Assembly: GCF_038066635.1 (NCBI RefSeq)
Contig: NZ_JBBUTI010000012.1
Location: 84,488 to 148,487, forward strand
Direction: 5' to 3'
Length of the DNA stretch: 64,000 nucleotides
Source of the DNA: Ideonella margarita
GTDB taxonomy: Bacteria > Pseudomonadota > Gammaproteobacteria > Burkholderiales > Burkholderiaceae_C
The notes under the pieces are model-generated. The model made no database searches. It had not been told where the DNA came from and was given only the letters and a program-made list of their open reading frames with translations. Every line of letters begins with the position of its first letter. The stretch's first letter is position 1. This document shows positions 8,751 to 17,303 of this stretch, piece after piece. The position numbers and the translations under genes are program-made.

Positions 8751-9536
8751 ATGAGCACCAGCAAGAAGAAAAACGAAGCCCGCGAGATGGTGGGGGCCAC
8801 CATGTCCGAGTACGACGGCGTGCGCTACCTGCACCTCGATTCCATCTGGGTGCAAGGCGCCATGCGCATCAAGAAGCCCAACGAGCTGGAGCTGGAATAC
8901 ATCCAGCGCATGATGGCCTGGATGCTCTGGCGCCCGCAGGCCGAGGTGACCGACGGCCATGCCGTGCAGCTCGGGCTGGGTGCAGCGGCCATCACCCGCT
9001 TCACCCACAAGGTGCTGCGCATGCAGACCACGGCGGTCGAGCTGAACCCGACCGTCATCAACGCCTGCCGGCTGTGGTTCCGTCTGCCTGATGATGACGC
9101 CCGCCTCAGCGTGGTGAACGAAGACGCCGCCGCCTGGGTGGCCGACCGGGCCCATCGCCACAGCGCCCAGGTGTTGAGCGTCGATCTGTACGACCACGAC
9201 GCCGCCGCCCCGGTGCTGGACGACGAAGACTTCTACGCCGCCTGCCGCGATGTGCTGGATGAGGGCGGCCTGATGACGGTGAACCTGTTCGGCCGCGCGT
9301 CCAGCTTCGGCCGCAGCGCAGCGCGCATCGCCCGGGTGTTTGGTCTGGACCAGGTGTGGAGCCTGCGCCCGACCAAGGAAGGCAACACCGTCATCGTGGC
9401 GGCTCGCCATGTGCAGGTGCCCGGCCGCGAAGAGCTGACCGAGCGTGCCGCCCACATCGAAGACAAGTTCGGCCTGCCGGCGCGCAAGTGGCTGCGCATG
9501 GTGCGCCCCCTGGACCCGGCCCTGCTGGTTGACTGA
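8751..9536 (+). CDS. Spermidine synthase-like SAM-dependent methyltransferase fold protein
   Basis: A 261-residue Rossmann-fold protein of the spermidine-synthase-like group. Motif I is QLGLGAAAITRF, followed by the acidic ribose-binding residue in TAVELNP; an acidic motif (LSVDLYDHDA) and LMTVNLFGR follow in the places where polyamine synthases bind decarboxylated SAM. The N-terminus has the VRYLHLDS and VQGAM segments seen in the family. Members like this are widespread in Burkholderiales and are annotated as spermidine synthase, but biochemical assignment to polyamine synthesis is not secure. It lies 35 bases after the glycosylase and 11 before the GspE-like ATPase, in the same direction. 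Confidence 0.75.
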   Translation: MSTSKKKNEAREMVGATMSEYDGVRYLHLDSIWVQGAMRIKKPNELELEYIQRMMAWMLWRPQAEVTDGHAVQLGLGAAAITRFTHKVLRMQTTAVELNPTVINACRLWFRLPDDDARLSVVNEDAAAWVADRAHRHSAQVLSVDLYDHDAAAPVLDDEDFYAACRDVLDEGGLMTVNLFGRASSFGRSAARIARVFGLDQVWSLRPTKEGNTVIVAARHVQVPGREELTERAAHIEDKFGLPARKWLRMVRPLDPALLVD

Positions 9537-9547
9537 AAGACGCCCCC

Positions 9548-11392
9548 ATGAGCAGCACCCGCCCCGCCTCCCCGCCGGCAACGCCTGCCGGCCCAGCGCC
9601 CACCGCAAGGCCGGTGGCAGCCCTGCGCGGCAAGCTGGACCTGCGCCACCTGCTCAAGTGGCTGCGTGATGACGGCGCGCTGGCGGCCAGCGAGGCCGAC
9701 ATGCTGGCCCGGCGCTTTGGCGCCTCGGCCTCGGCGCTGCACCCGCTGATGCGTCTGGGTGGCGCGGGCCTGGTGGACGCACGCAATGGCCAAGCCTTGA
9801 CGGTGGAGGCCCTGACCGCCTGGCTGGCCCAGCGCTGCCAGCTGCCGTTGCTGAAGATCGACCCGCTGCGGGTGGATGCCAGCCGCGTGCAGGAGGTGAT
9901 GTCGCAGGCCTACGCGGAAAGCCGCCGCGCGCTGCCGGTGGCTGTCACGGCCACCGAGGTGACCATGGCCACCTGCGAGCCCTTTGATGTGGACTGGGTG
10001 CCCGACATCGAGGCCCATGCCCGCCGCAAGATCCGGCTGGTGATGTGCGCGCCCGACGAGATCGCCCGCTACACCACCGAGTTCTACACGCTGGCGCAAA
10101 GCGTGCGCGTGGCCCGCAAGTCGAACGAGGCGGCCAGCACCAACACGTTCGAGCAGCTGGTGGATCTGAAGTCGAAGGACAACCTCGACGCCAATGACCA
10201 GGGCGTGGTGCAGATCGTCGATTGGCTCTGGCAGTACGCCTTCGAGCAGCGCGCCAGCGACATCCACCTCGAACCCCGCCGCGACACCGCCGCCATCCGC
10301 TTCCGCATCGACGGCGTGCTGCATCTGGTGCACCAGGTGCCCGCGCCGGTGATGGCGGCCATGACGGCCCGCATCAAGCTGCTGGCCCGCATGGACGTGA
10401 TCGAGCGCCGTCGCCCGCAGGACGGCCGCATCAAGACCCGCCGGCCGGACGGCTCACCCGGCGGTGGCAGCGAGGTGGAAATGCGCCTGTCCACGCTGCC
10501 CACCGCCTTTGGTGAAAAGGTGGTGATGCGGATCTTCGATCCGGGCACCGCTGACAAGCCGTTTGATGCGCTTGGCTTCGCGCCGCTCGAAGCCCGCCGC
10601 TGGAATGAGCTGATCAGCCACAGCCACGGCATCATCCTGGTGACCGGCCCGACGGGCTCGGGCAAGACCACCACGCTGTACTCGACGCTGAAGAAGCTGG
10701 CCACCGAAGAGGTGAACGTCTGCACTGTGGAAGACCCGATCGAGATGATCGAGCCGGCCTTCAATCAGTCGCAGGTTCAGACGGCCCTCGACTACGGTTT
10801 TGCCGAAGGCCTGCGCGCCCTGATGCGCCAGGACCCGGACATCATCATGGTCGGCGAAATCCGCGACCTGGAAACCGCCGAGATGGCCATCCAGGCCGCG
10901 CTCACCGGCCACCTGGTGTTCAGCACGCTGCACACGAACGACGCGCCCTCGGCCATCACCCGCCTGGTGGACCTGGGCGTGCCGCCCTACCTCATCAGCG
11001 CCACGGTGATCGGCGTGCTGGCCCAGCGCCTGGCCCGCACGCTGTGCCCCAGTTGCAAGCAACCTGATACCGAGCTCGACCCCGCCACGCTGGCGGAAAT
11101 GGCAGCACCCTGGCAGCCCACGCAGGTGCCGCGCCCCTACAAGGCTGTGGGCTGCCCGGCCTGCCGCCAGACCGGCTACCGCGGCCGCGCGGCCTTGTAT
11201 GAGTTGATGCTGGTGAATGAAGCGGCCCGCGCTGCCATTCACCCGCAGGTCGACAGCCCGCGGCTGCGCCGTGCCGCCGCACAGGACGGCCTGCTGCCGC
11301 TGCGCATGGCCGGCCTGGCCAAGGTGGGTGAGGGCGTCACCACGCTGGAAGAAGTGCTGCGCAGCACCCCGGTCTGGGACCCGACTGCGTGA
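9548..11392 (+). CDS. GspE/PulE-type secretion or pilus assembly ATPase
   Basis: A hexameric traffic ATPase of 614 residues. An N-terminal MshEN/T2SSE-N-like domain occupies about 20-190. The catalytic domain carries the Asp/His boxes, Walker A TGPTGSGKTTTLYST near 366, Walker B DPDIIMVGEIRDLETAE near 428 and the HTNDAPSAI segment. A zinc-binding tetracysteine (CPSCKQ near 499, CPACRQTGYRGR near 536) is characteristic of GspE/PilB. Such ATPases drive type II secretion or type IV pilus extension. No other gsp or pil gene is in the window, so it is an orphan copy; it sits at the end of a housekeeping run. Which machine it serves cannot be told here. Confidence 0.92.
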   Translation: MSSTRPASPPATPAGPAPTARPVAALRGKLDLRHLLKWLRDDGALAASEADMLARRFGASASALHPLMRLGGAGLVDARNGQALTVEALTAWLAQRCQLPLLKIDPLRVDASRVQEVMSQAYAESRRALPVAVTATEVTMATCEPFDVDWVPDIEAHARRKIRLVMCAPDEIARYTTEFYTLAQSVRVARKSNEAASTNTFEQLVDLKSKDNLDANDQGVVQIVDWLWQYAFEQRASDIHLEPRRDTAAIRFRIDGVLHLVHQVPAPVMAAMTARIKLLARMDVIERRRPQDGRIKTRRPDGSPGGGSEVEMRLSTLPTAFGEKVVMRIFDPGTADKPFDALGFAPLEARRWNELISHSHGIILVTGPTGSGKTTTLYSTLKKLATEEVNVCTVEDPIEMIEPAFNQSQVQTALDYGFAEGLRALMRQDPDIIMVGEIRDLETAEMAIQAALTGHLVFSTLHTNDAPSAITRLVDLGVPPYLISATVIGVLAQRLARTLCPSCKQPDTELDPATLAEMAAPWQPTQVPRPYKAVGCPACRQTGYRGRAALYELMLVNEAARAAIHPQVDSPRLRRAAAQDGLLPLRMAGLAKVGEGVTTLEEVLRSTPVWDPTA

Positions 11393-11433
11393 GCGCGCCG
11401 GCTGTCTGAACAGCCTGGTTGGAGGGAGGGTCG

Positions 11434-11443
11434 GGGTTAACCC
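11434..11443. promoter_or_regulatory. Perfect 10-bp palindrome upstream of tctB
   Basis: GGGTTAACCC lies in the 130-base gap between the GspE-like gene and tctB, 79 bases before the TTG start. A TAGAAT hexamer at 11486-11491 could be a -10 element, though I see no convincing -35. The palindrome could be a regulator site for the transporter genes, but with one copy and no matching site elsewhere in the window this is only a candidate. Confidence 0.25.
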
Positions 11444-11522
11444 GGCCTTACGTGGAAACCACAGAGCACCCGCAGGGGCGCTCCATAGAATCCGCCACAA
11501 CCCTCAATCCAAGGAGACAGCC

Positions 11523-11990
11523 TTGCAAAAAATCAAAAGTCAGAAGGACTTCTGGTCCGGACTGATGTTCGTCACCGTGGGCGTCGCGTTCGCGTGGGGC
11601 TCCACCGAATACAGCTTTGGCTCGTCTGCCCGTCCGGGCCCGGGCTATTTCCCGTTTGGTCTGGGCGTGCTGCTGGCCATCCTGGGCTCGTTCGTGCTGT
11701 TCAAGTCGCTGACCATCGAAACCGAAGACGGCGAGCCGGTGGGTGCCTTTGCATGGCGTCCGCTGCTGGTCATCCTGGGCTCGGTGGTGCTGTTCGGCTT
11801 CCTGCTGCCGCGCGCCGGCCTGCTGGTCACGCTGCCGGTGCTGGTGGTCTTGTCCAGCCTGGCCAGCGATGAATTCGGCTGGAAGGGCTCGCTGGTCAAT
11901 GCGGTGATCCTGACGGCCCTGTCGTACGCGACGTTCGTGCTGGGCCTGAAGCTCACCATCCCGGTCCTGCCGGCCATGTTCGGCGGCTGA
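11523..11990 (+). CDS. tctB: Tripartite tricarboxylate transporter small permease TctB
   Basis: Small membrane subunit of a TTT secondary carboxylate importer, 155 residues. It has the family start QKIKSQKDFWSGLMF, then STEYSFGSSARPGPGYFP, a hallmark loop of TctB, and four hydrophobic segments at about 13-28, 48-62, 82-112 and 125-147. I chose the TTG at 11523: AAGGAG lies 7-12 bases upstream and the protein begins in the right place, whereas the frame upstream encodes nothing TctB-like. It is followed by tctA after 14 bases. The periplasmic partner is probably the TctC-type protein at 18193 or another Bug protein elsewhere. Confidence 0.9.
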   Translation: MQKIKSQKDFWSGLMFVTVGVAFAWGSTEYSFGSSARPGPGYFPFGLGVLLAILGSFVLFKSLTIETEDGEPVGAFAWRPLLVILGSVVLFGFLLPRAGLLVTLPVLVVLSSLASDEFGWKGSLVNAVILTALSYATFVLGLKLTIPVLPAMFGG

Positions 11991-12004
11991 GGAGAAAAGA
12001 CACC

Positions 12005-13516
12005 ATGGATCTGATCCACAACCTTTCCATCGGGTTCCAGACGGCGTTCACGCTGCAGAACCTGTTCTACGCATTTGGCGGCGCCGTGCTCGGCACGCTG
12101 ATCGGCGTGCTGCCAGGCCTCGGCCCGGTCGCCACCATCGCCATGTTGCTGCCGTCGATCTATTCGCTCGACGCCACCCCGGCCCTGATCATGCTGGCCG
12201 GTATTTATTACGGCGCCCAGTACGGCGGTTCCACCACGGCCATCCTGATCAACGTGCCGGGTGAATCCAGCTCGGTGGTCACGGCCATCGATGGCTACGC
12301 CATGGCGCGCAAGGGCCGTGCCGGTGCTGCACTGGCAGCAGCCGGTCTGGGCTCGTTCTTCGCGGGTTGCGTGGGCACGGTCATCATCGCCGCCTTCGCA
12401 CCGCCGCTGACCGAACTCGCGTTCAAGTTCGGCCCGGCTGAATACTTCAGCCTGATGGTGCTGGGCCTGATCGGTGCCGTGGTGCTGGCATCGGGCTCGC
12501 TGGTCAAGGCGATCTCGATGATTCTGCTGGGCCTGCTGCTCGGCCAGATCAACACCGACGTCATCTCGGGCACGCCGCGCTTCAGCTTCGACATCGCCGA
12601 GCTGACCGACGGCATCGGCTTCGTCACCATCGCCATGGGTGTGTTCGGTTTCGGCGAAATCATCGCCAACCTGGGCCAGCCTGCCGAGAGCCGCGAGGTC
12701 TTCACCAAGAACGTGAAGGGCCTGTGGCCGACCAAGCAGGACTTCAAGGACGCCTTCCCCGCCGTGCTGCGTGGCACCGCGCTGGGTTCCATCTTGGGTG
12801 TGCTGCCTGGTGGCGGCGCCCTGCTGGCTTCGTTTGCCGCCTACACGGTGGAAAAGAAGACCAAGGGTCGTCCGGGCGAAGTGCCGTTTGGTCAAGGCAA
12901 CATCCGCGGCGTGGCTGGCCCTGAAAGCGCCAACAACGCTGGTGCACAGACCAGCTTCATCCCGATGCTGACCCTGGGCATTCCGCCGAACGCCGTGATG
13001 GCGCTGATGGTGGGCGCGATGACCATCAAGGGCATCCAGCCCGGCCCGCAGGTGATGACCAGCAACCCGGAACTCTTCTGGGGCCTGATCGCCTCGATGT
13101 GGATCGGCAACCTGATGCTCGTCATCCTGAACCTGCCGCTGATCGGCATCTGGATCAAGCTGCTGACCGTGCCGTACAAGCACCTGTTCCCGGCCATCCT
13201 GGTGTTCTGCTCGATCGGTCTGTACACGCTGAACAACAACACGTTCGACGTCTACGCCGCCGCGCTGTTCGGTCTGGTGGGCTACATCTTCTACAAGCTG
13301 AACTGCGAGCCGGCACCGCTGCTGCTGGGCTTCATCCTCGGCCCGATGATGGAAGAGAACCTGCGCCGTGCGCTGCTGCTGTCGCGTGGTGACTGGACGA
13401 CCTTCATGTCGCGTCCGCTGTCGGCCGGCCTGCTGATCGCCTCGTTCCTGATGATCGTGGTGGTGATGCTGCCGTCGATCAAGAACAAGCGCGAAGAAGC
13501 CTTCCAGGAAGAGTAA
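12005..13516 (+). CDS. tctA: Tripartite tricarboxylate transporter large permease TctA
   Basis: Large 503-residue membrane subunit of a TTT importer, with about twelve helices. Diagnostic stretches are GVLPGLGPVATIAMLLP near residue 36, YYGAQYGGSTTAILINVPGE near 62, a repeat-half counterpart GVLPGGGALLASFAAY near 263, ESANNAGAQTSFIPMLTLGI near 304, and LGFILGPMMEENLRRALLLS near 440. The two PGxGP-type loops form the predicted substrate site. A strong GAGG-type ribosome site precedes the ATG. It is cotranscribed with tctB and closed by an intrinsic terminator 26 bases downstream, so the operon as written lacks its binding protein. The substrate is a carboxylate but cannot be specified. Confidence 0.95.
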   Translation: MDLIHNLSIGFQTAFTLQNLFYAFGGAVLGTLIGVLPGLGPVATIAMLLPSIYSLDATPALIMLAGIYYGAQYGGSTTAILINVPGESSSVVTAIDGYAMARKGRAGAALAAAGLGSFFAGCVGTVIIAAFAPPLTELAFKFGPAEYFSLMVLGLIGAVVLASGSLVKAISMILLGLLLGQINTDVISGTPRFSFDIAELTDGIGFVTIAMGVFGFGEIIANLGQPAESREVFTKNVKGLWPTKQDFKDAFPAVLRGTALGSILGVLPGGGALLASFAAYTVEKKTKGRPGEVPFGQGNIRGVAGPESANNAGAQTSFIPMLTLGIPPNAVMALMVGAMTIKGIQPGPQVMTSNPELFWGLIASMWIGNLMLVILNLPLIGIWIKLLTVPYKHLFPAILVFCSIGLYTLNNNTFDVYAAALFGLVGYIFYKLNCEPAPLLLGFILGPMMEENLRRALLLSRGDWTTFMSRPLSAGLLIASFLMIVVVMLPSIKNKREEAFQEE

Positions 13517-13541
13517 AGGCGCCCCAGCGCTCGCAAACCAT

Positions 13542-13571
13542 GCCCCGCCCCTGTGCGGGGCTTTTTTGTTT
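13542..13571 (+). terminator. Rho-independent terminator of the tctBA operon
   Basis: Perfect 7-bp GC stem, GCCCCGC (13542-13548) with GCGGGGC (13555-13561), a six-base loop and a TTTTTTGTTTT tail. It starts 26 bases after the tctA stop and ends before the MFS gene at 13593. Confidence 0.92.
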
Positions 13572-13592
13572 TGAAGTGGCCCTGTTGTACCG

Positions 13593-15173
13593 ATGAGTGA
13601 TTCCGCACTGGCACCGTTCGAGGTGAAGGTCTTCCGCATGTTGTGGCTGGCCTGGCTGGCCGCCAACGTCACGATGTGGATGAACGACGTGGCGGCTGCC
13701 TGGCTGATGACCACGCTGACCACCAGCACCACGATGGTGGCACTGGTGCAGGCGGCGTCCACGCTGCCGGTCTTCCTGCTGGGCCTGCCCAGCGGTGCGC
13801 TGGCCGACATCCTCGACCGCCGCCGCTACTTCGCCAGCACGCAGCTGTGGGTGGCGCTCAATGCGCTGGTGCTGGCGGCGGTGTCGCTGGCCGATGCCAT
13901 GACGGCGCCGCTGCTCTTGCTGCTCACCTTCACCAACGGCATCGGCCTGGCGCTGCGCTGGCCGGTGTTCGCAGCCATCGTGCCGGACATCGTGCCGCGC
14001 GAACACCTGTCGGGCGCGCTGGCCCTCAACGGCGTGGCGATGAACCTGTCGCGCATCGTCGGCCCTGTGGTGGCCGGGGCGGTGCTGGCCAGCGTGGGTG
14101 AGGTGTGGGTTTTCGTGCTGAACGCGGCGCTGTCGCTGATAGCCTTCGTCACCATCCTGCGCTGGCGTTCGCAGCAGAAGAAGCAGAGTGCCTTGCCCGG
14201 CGAGCGCTTCGTTGGTGCGATGCGGGTGGGCTTGCAGCATGTGTGGCAATCACCACCGCTGCGGCTGATTCTGGTGCGGGTGTTCCTGTTCTTCCTGCAG
14301 ACCGCCGGCCTGCTGGCGCTGCTGCCCTTGATCGCCCGCGATCTGGGCGGCGGTGCCCACCTCTTCACCGGCTTGCTGGCCGCGCAGGGCCTGGGCGCCA
14401 TCATCGCCGTGATGCTGTTTCCGAAATGGCGCGCCCGCTACAGCAATTGGCAGTTCGTGCAGGCCGGCCCGCTGGCCCATGCCACGGCCACTGTGGTGGT
14501 GGCCTTCGCGCCGCATCCGGCGGTGGCCTGGGTGGCGATGGTGGTGGCCGGCATGGCCTGGATCTCGACCGCGAACACCCTGACCGTGGCTGCCCAGATG
14601 AGCTTGCCCGGCTGGGTGCGCGCACGCGGCATGTCGATCTACCAGATGGGTTTGATGGGCGGCACGGCGGCCGGTGCTGCGCTGTGGGGCCAGGTGGCGG
14701 GCCACGGCAGCATCCGCATGGCCATGTTGAGCTCGGTGGTGTTTGGCTTGGTGGTTCTGCTGGTGCTGCGGCGCTGGCCGATGACCCAGCTCGCGCCCGA
14801 CACCACGCCAGCGCTGCCCGCAGGCGGCGCGCCCGAGCCGGCCATTCCGGTGGGGCCTGATGAGGGCCCGGTGATGGTGACAGTGGAGTACCTGATCGAC
14901 CCGGCCCGCGCAGCGGCGTTTGGGGAGGTGATGCAGCTCACCCGGCAGGCCCGCCTGCGGCAGGGTGCGCTTTCATGGGGCTTGTTCCGTGATGCGGCGG
15001 TGCCCGGCCGCTACATCGAGTACTTCCTCGACGAAACCTGGATCGAGCACAAGCGCCGGCTGGAGCGCTTCACCGCCGCCGACATCGGCCTGCGTGATCA
15101 GCGTCTGGCCTTCCACACCGGGCCCACGCAGCCGGTGGTCACGCGCTACGTGGCCGACCACCCGATCGACTGA
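13593..15173 (+). CDS. MFS transporter (EntS-like) with C-terminal monooxygenase-like domain
   Basis: A 526-residue protein. Residues 1-405 are a 12-helix major facilitator of the EntS-like/DUF894 type, with WLAWLAANVTMWMND in TM1 and GLPSGALADILDRRR as the TM2-3 loop motif. Residues from about 425 onward (VMVTVEYLIDP, then ALSWGLFRD, YIEYFLDETW) resemble the ferredoxin-like fold of antibiotic-biosynthesis monooxygenase domains, an arrangement seen in related transporters. Its role is probably export of a small molecule, which cannot be named. The last 35 bases overlap the 3' end of the convergent LysR gene. It begins after the tctA terminator, so it has its own promoter. Confidence 0.88.
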   Translation: MSDSALAPFEVKVFRMLWLAWLAANVTMWMNDVAAAWLMTTLTTSTTMVALVQAASTLPVFLLGLPSGALADILDRRRYFASTQLWVALNALVLAAVSLADAMTAPLLLLLTFTNGIGLALRWPVFAAIVPDIVPREHLSGALALNGVAMNLSRIVGPVVAGAVLASVGEVWVFVLNAALSLIAFVTILRWRSQQKKQSALPGERFVGAMRVGLQHVWQSPPLRLILVRVFLFFLQTAGLLALLPLIARDLGGGAHLFTGLLAAQGLGAIIAVMLFPKWRARYSNWQFVQAGPLAHATATVVVAFAPHPAVAWVAMVVAGMAWISTANTLTVAAQMSLPGWVRARGMSIYQMGLMGGTAAGAALWGQVAGHGSIRMAMLSSVVFGLVVLLVLRRWPMTQLAPDTTPALPAGGAPEPAIPVGPDEGPVMVTVEYLIDPARAAAFGEVMQLTRQARLRQGALSWGLFRDAAVPGRYIEYFLDETWIEHKRRLERFTAADIGLRDQRLAFHTGPTQPVVTRYVADHPID

Positions 15174-16149
15174 CCCGCGGGGTTGCGGGCTTTGGGGGGT
15201 GTTTCGCGGGCTGCTTGTTCGGCTGAACCGCTTGCTGCAGCGCCGCCTGAAGTGCGGTCACCACCGTTTGCGCGGCCAGTGACAGCGTCTGGCCCTGCCG
15301 CGTCACCAGGCCGATTGGCCGGGGCATGTCGGGCGTGGTGAGGCGGCGCAGCACCACCTGGGCATTGCGCGCCACCAGTGCGGCCAGCTCCGGCAGCGCC
15401 GCCACGCCCAGGCCGGCAGCCACCATCGCGTTCAATGTGGCCAGGTGCTCCACTTCCCAGCGCGGCTCGAAGCGCTGCCCCACCTTGAGGAAAGCCGCTT
15501 CTGCGTATTGACGCACGCTGGTATTGGCGGGCATCGACACGTGCGGCAACTCGCCGATGTCGGCCCAGCGCAGCGGCGGCAGCGCTTGCGTGGCCTTGGC
15601 GCCGCCCAGCGCCAAGGGGTGCGCGGCGGGCAGCAGCAGCACGAAGTGGTCTTGGGCCAGCGTGGTGTAACGCAGATCGGCGTAGGCCGGGTTGGCGGCG
15701 GTGAGCGCGAAATCAACCTGGCCCGCGCGGACCAGGTCAAACGCGGCGTCTGAGAGGCTGTCGATCAGGTCGAGCCGCAGGCCGGGGTGCTGGGCCGTCA
15801 GCCGCGCGAACACCGCCGGCACCACCGAGGCCGCCAGCGAGGGCAGGGCGGCCATGCGCACCCGGCCGTCGCGCAACTCCACCACGTCGCGCACCGCAGC
15901 TGCGGCCACTTCGGCCTGGCGGCAGATCAGCTCGGCCTGCGCCAGAAAGGCCACCCCGGCGGCGGTGAGCGACACGGCGCGCGTGCTGCGGTCGAACAGG
16001 CGGGCGCCGAGGCTGCTTTCCAGCCGGGTGATCAGGGCCGTCACGGCGGGCTGCGACAGATGCACCCGCTCGGCCGTGCGCCGGAAGTTCAGCGTCTCGG
16101 CCAGCACCCGCATCACCTGCAATTCACGCAGCGTCCAATTGATCGTCAT
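15139..16149 (-). CDS. LysR-family transcriptional regulator
   Basis: A 336-residue LysR regulator. The winged HTH occupies residues 5-65 (LRELQVMRVLAETLNFRRTA, then SQPAVTALITRLE and LFDRSTRAVSLTAAG), and the effector-binding domain spans about 92-295. A Pro/Lys/Arg-rich tail of about 30 residues is not needed by the fold. It is transcribed divergently from the dehydrogenase gene at 16230 with 80 bases between starts, the classic LysR arrangement, so it probably controls the dehydrogenase-BKACE-TctC operon and itself. The tail overlaps the end of the MFS gene by 35 bases. Confidence 0.93.
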   Translation of the reverse strand: MTINWTLRELQVMRVLAETLNFRRTAERVHLSQPAVTALITRLESSLGARLFDRSTRAVSLTAAGVAFLAQAELICRQAEVAAAAVRDVVELRDGRVRMAALPSLAASVVPAVFARLTAQHPGLRLDLIDSLSDAAFDLVRAGQVDFALTAANPAYADLRYTTLAQDHFVLLLPAAHPLALGGAKATQALPPLRWADIGELPHVSMPANTSVRQYAEAAFLKVGQRFEPRWEVEHLATLNAMVAAGLGVAALPELAALVARNAQVVLRRLTTPDMPRPIGLVTRQGQTLSLAAQTVVTALQAALQQAVQPNKQPAKHPPKPATPRVSRSGGRPRSA

Positions 16150-16152
16150 GGG

Positions 16153-16168
16153 TGATCAATTTATATCA
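16153..16168. promoter_or_regulatory. Candidate LysR binding site in the divergent promoter
   Basis: In the 80-base gap between lysR and the dehydrogenase gene, TGATCAATTTATATCA forms an interrupted dyad (TGAT/ATCA) with an AT-rich centre, consistent with the T-N11-A LysR box. The AT-richness stands out from its surroundings. The position, four bases from the lysR start, fits autorepression. Confidence 0.45.
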
Positions 16169-16229
16169 AATCGTGAATGGACGAATCAATCAGCGCTGCC
16201 TAGACTGCCTTCCAAACAAGTAGCCGGCC

Positions 16230-17303
16230 ATGCCTGATGTGCCGGCGGAGACAACGCAAGAGCAAGGCGCGTGGATGAGCAACTGGACAAGCAACCCGCT
16301 GGGCATGCCGGCGGTGGTGGTGGGCGGCGGCACCATGGGCGCCGATGTGGCCGTGGTGCTGGCGCGTGGCGGCTGCCACGTCACGGTGGTGGAGCCCCAC
16401 ACCGAGCGGCATGAACGCCTGGTGGCGCACGGTCTGGCCGAGCTGGCTGCAGCCGGCGTCATCACCGCGCCGAGCTTGGCCTGTGTGGCCAGCCTCGACG
16501 ACGTGGACTGGGCCGATGTGGGCCTGGTGGTCGAGTGCATCACCGAGCGGCTGGCCGACAAGCAGGCGTTGTTCGCCCGTCTCGACAAGCTGGCCCCGCC
16601 GGGCGCCGTGCTCACCAGCAACAGCTCGGGCATTCCCATCAGCCGCATCTGCCAGGGCTTGCCGGGCCGTGCCCGCATGCTGGGCCTGCACTTCTTCATG
16701 CCGGCCCACCTGGTGCCGCTGGTGGAAGTGGTGATGGGCGAGGCCAGTGACCCCGCTGCCGCCCGCGCGGTGTTTGACCTGATGCGCGCCTGCGGCAGCG
16801 TGCCGGTGATGGTGCGCAAGGACCTGCCGGGCTTCCTGGCCAACCGCCTGCAGCACGCGCTTGCTCGCGAGGCCTTTGCGCTGATCGACCAGGGCGTGGC
16901 CAGCGCTGACGACGTGGACGCCGCCGTGCGCTTCGGCTTCGGTTTCCGCTTCCTGGCGGCCGGCCCGGTGCTGCAGCGTGACCATGCCGGGCTGGACGTG
17001 CACTGCGCTGCCGCGTCCACCATCTACCCGTCGTTGAACAACAGCGCAGAGCCGGCACAGGTGCTGCAAGCGGCGGTGGCCGCCGGGCGTGTCGGCATGA
17101 AGGCCGGTGCCGGCTTTCACGATTGGCCTGACGCCACCCGGGCGACCGAGCGTGCGCGCTACGACAGCCTGCTGCGCGCGGGCCTGGCCTTGCTGTCGCC
17201 CGAATTGCCGCGCGCTGCCGGGGTGGGCCCATCGCCCGCGCCCGCTCCAGTTTTTTCCTCTGACACCGCAACCCCAGGCCCAGCGCCTGCCCCCCAGCCA
17301 TGA
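16230..17303 (+). CDS. 3-hydroxyacyl-CoA dehydrogenase-like NAD-dependent dehydrogenase
   Basis: A 357-residue beta-hydroxy acid dehydrogenase. The Rossmann motif VVVGGGTMGADVAVVL is at residues 29-44; LVVECITERLADKQ, NSSGIPISRI and LHFFMPAHLVPLVEVV follow, with the His of LHFF at the usual catalytic place. The C-terminal helical domain carries RKDLPGFLANRLQ. Its stop overlaps the BKACE start (ATGA). A beta-hydroxy dehydrogenase fused operonically to a beta-keto acid cleavage enzyme recalls carnitine degradation (carnitine dehydrogenase plus 3-dehydrocarnitine cleavage), but I cannot assign the substrate. The ATG at 16230 is used; the ATG at 16275 is an alternative that removes 15 poorly conserved residues. 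The last 25 residues are Pro/Ala rich. Confidence 0.85.
   Translation: MPDVPAETTQEQGAWMSNWTSNPLGMPAVVVGGGTMGADVAVVLARGGCHVTVVEPHTERHERLVAHGLAELAAAGVITAPSLACVASLDDVDWADVGLVVECITERLADKQALFARLDKLAPPGAVLTSNSSGIPISRICQGLPGRARMLGLHFFMPAHLVPLVEVVMGEASDPAAARAVFDLMRACGSVPVMVRKDLPGFLANRLQHALAREAFALIDQGVASADDVDAAVRFGFGFRFLAAGPVLQRDHAGLDVHCAAASTIYPSLNNSAEPAQVLQAAVAAGRVGMKAGAGFHDWPDATRATERARYDSLLRAGLALLSPELPRAAGVGPSPAPAPVFSSDTATPGPAPAPQP

Noticed and set aside
15139..15173. 35-bp antisense overlap of the MFS and LysR genes as a regulatory feature.
   Set aside because: Both C-terminal tails are non-conserved and short overlaps of this kind are common in compact, high-GC genomes.
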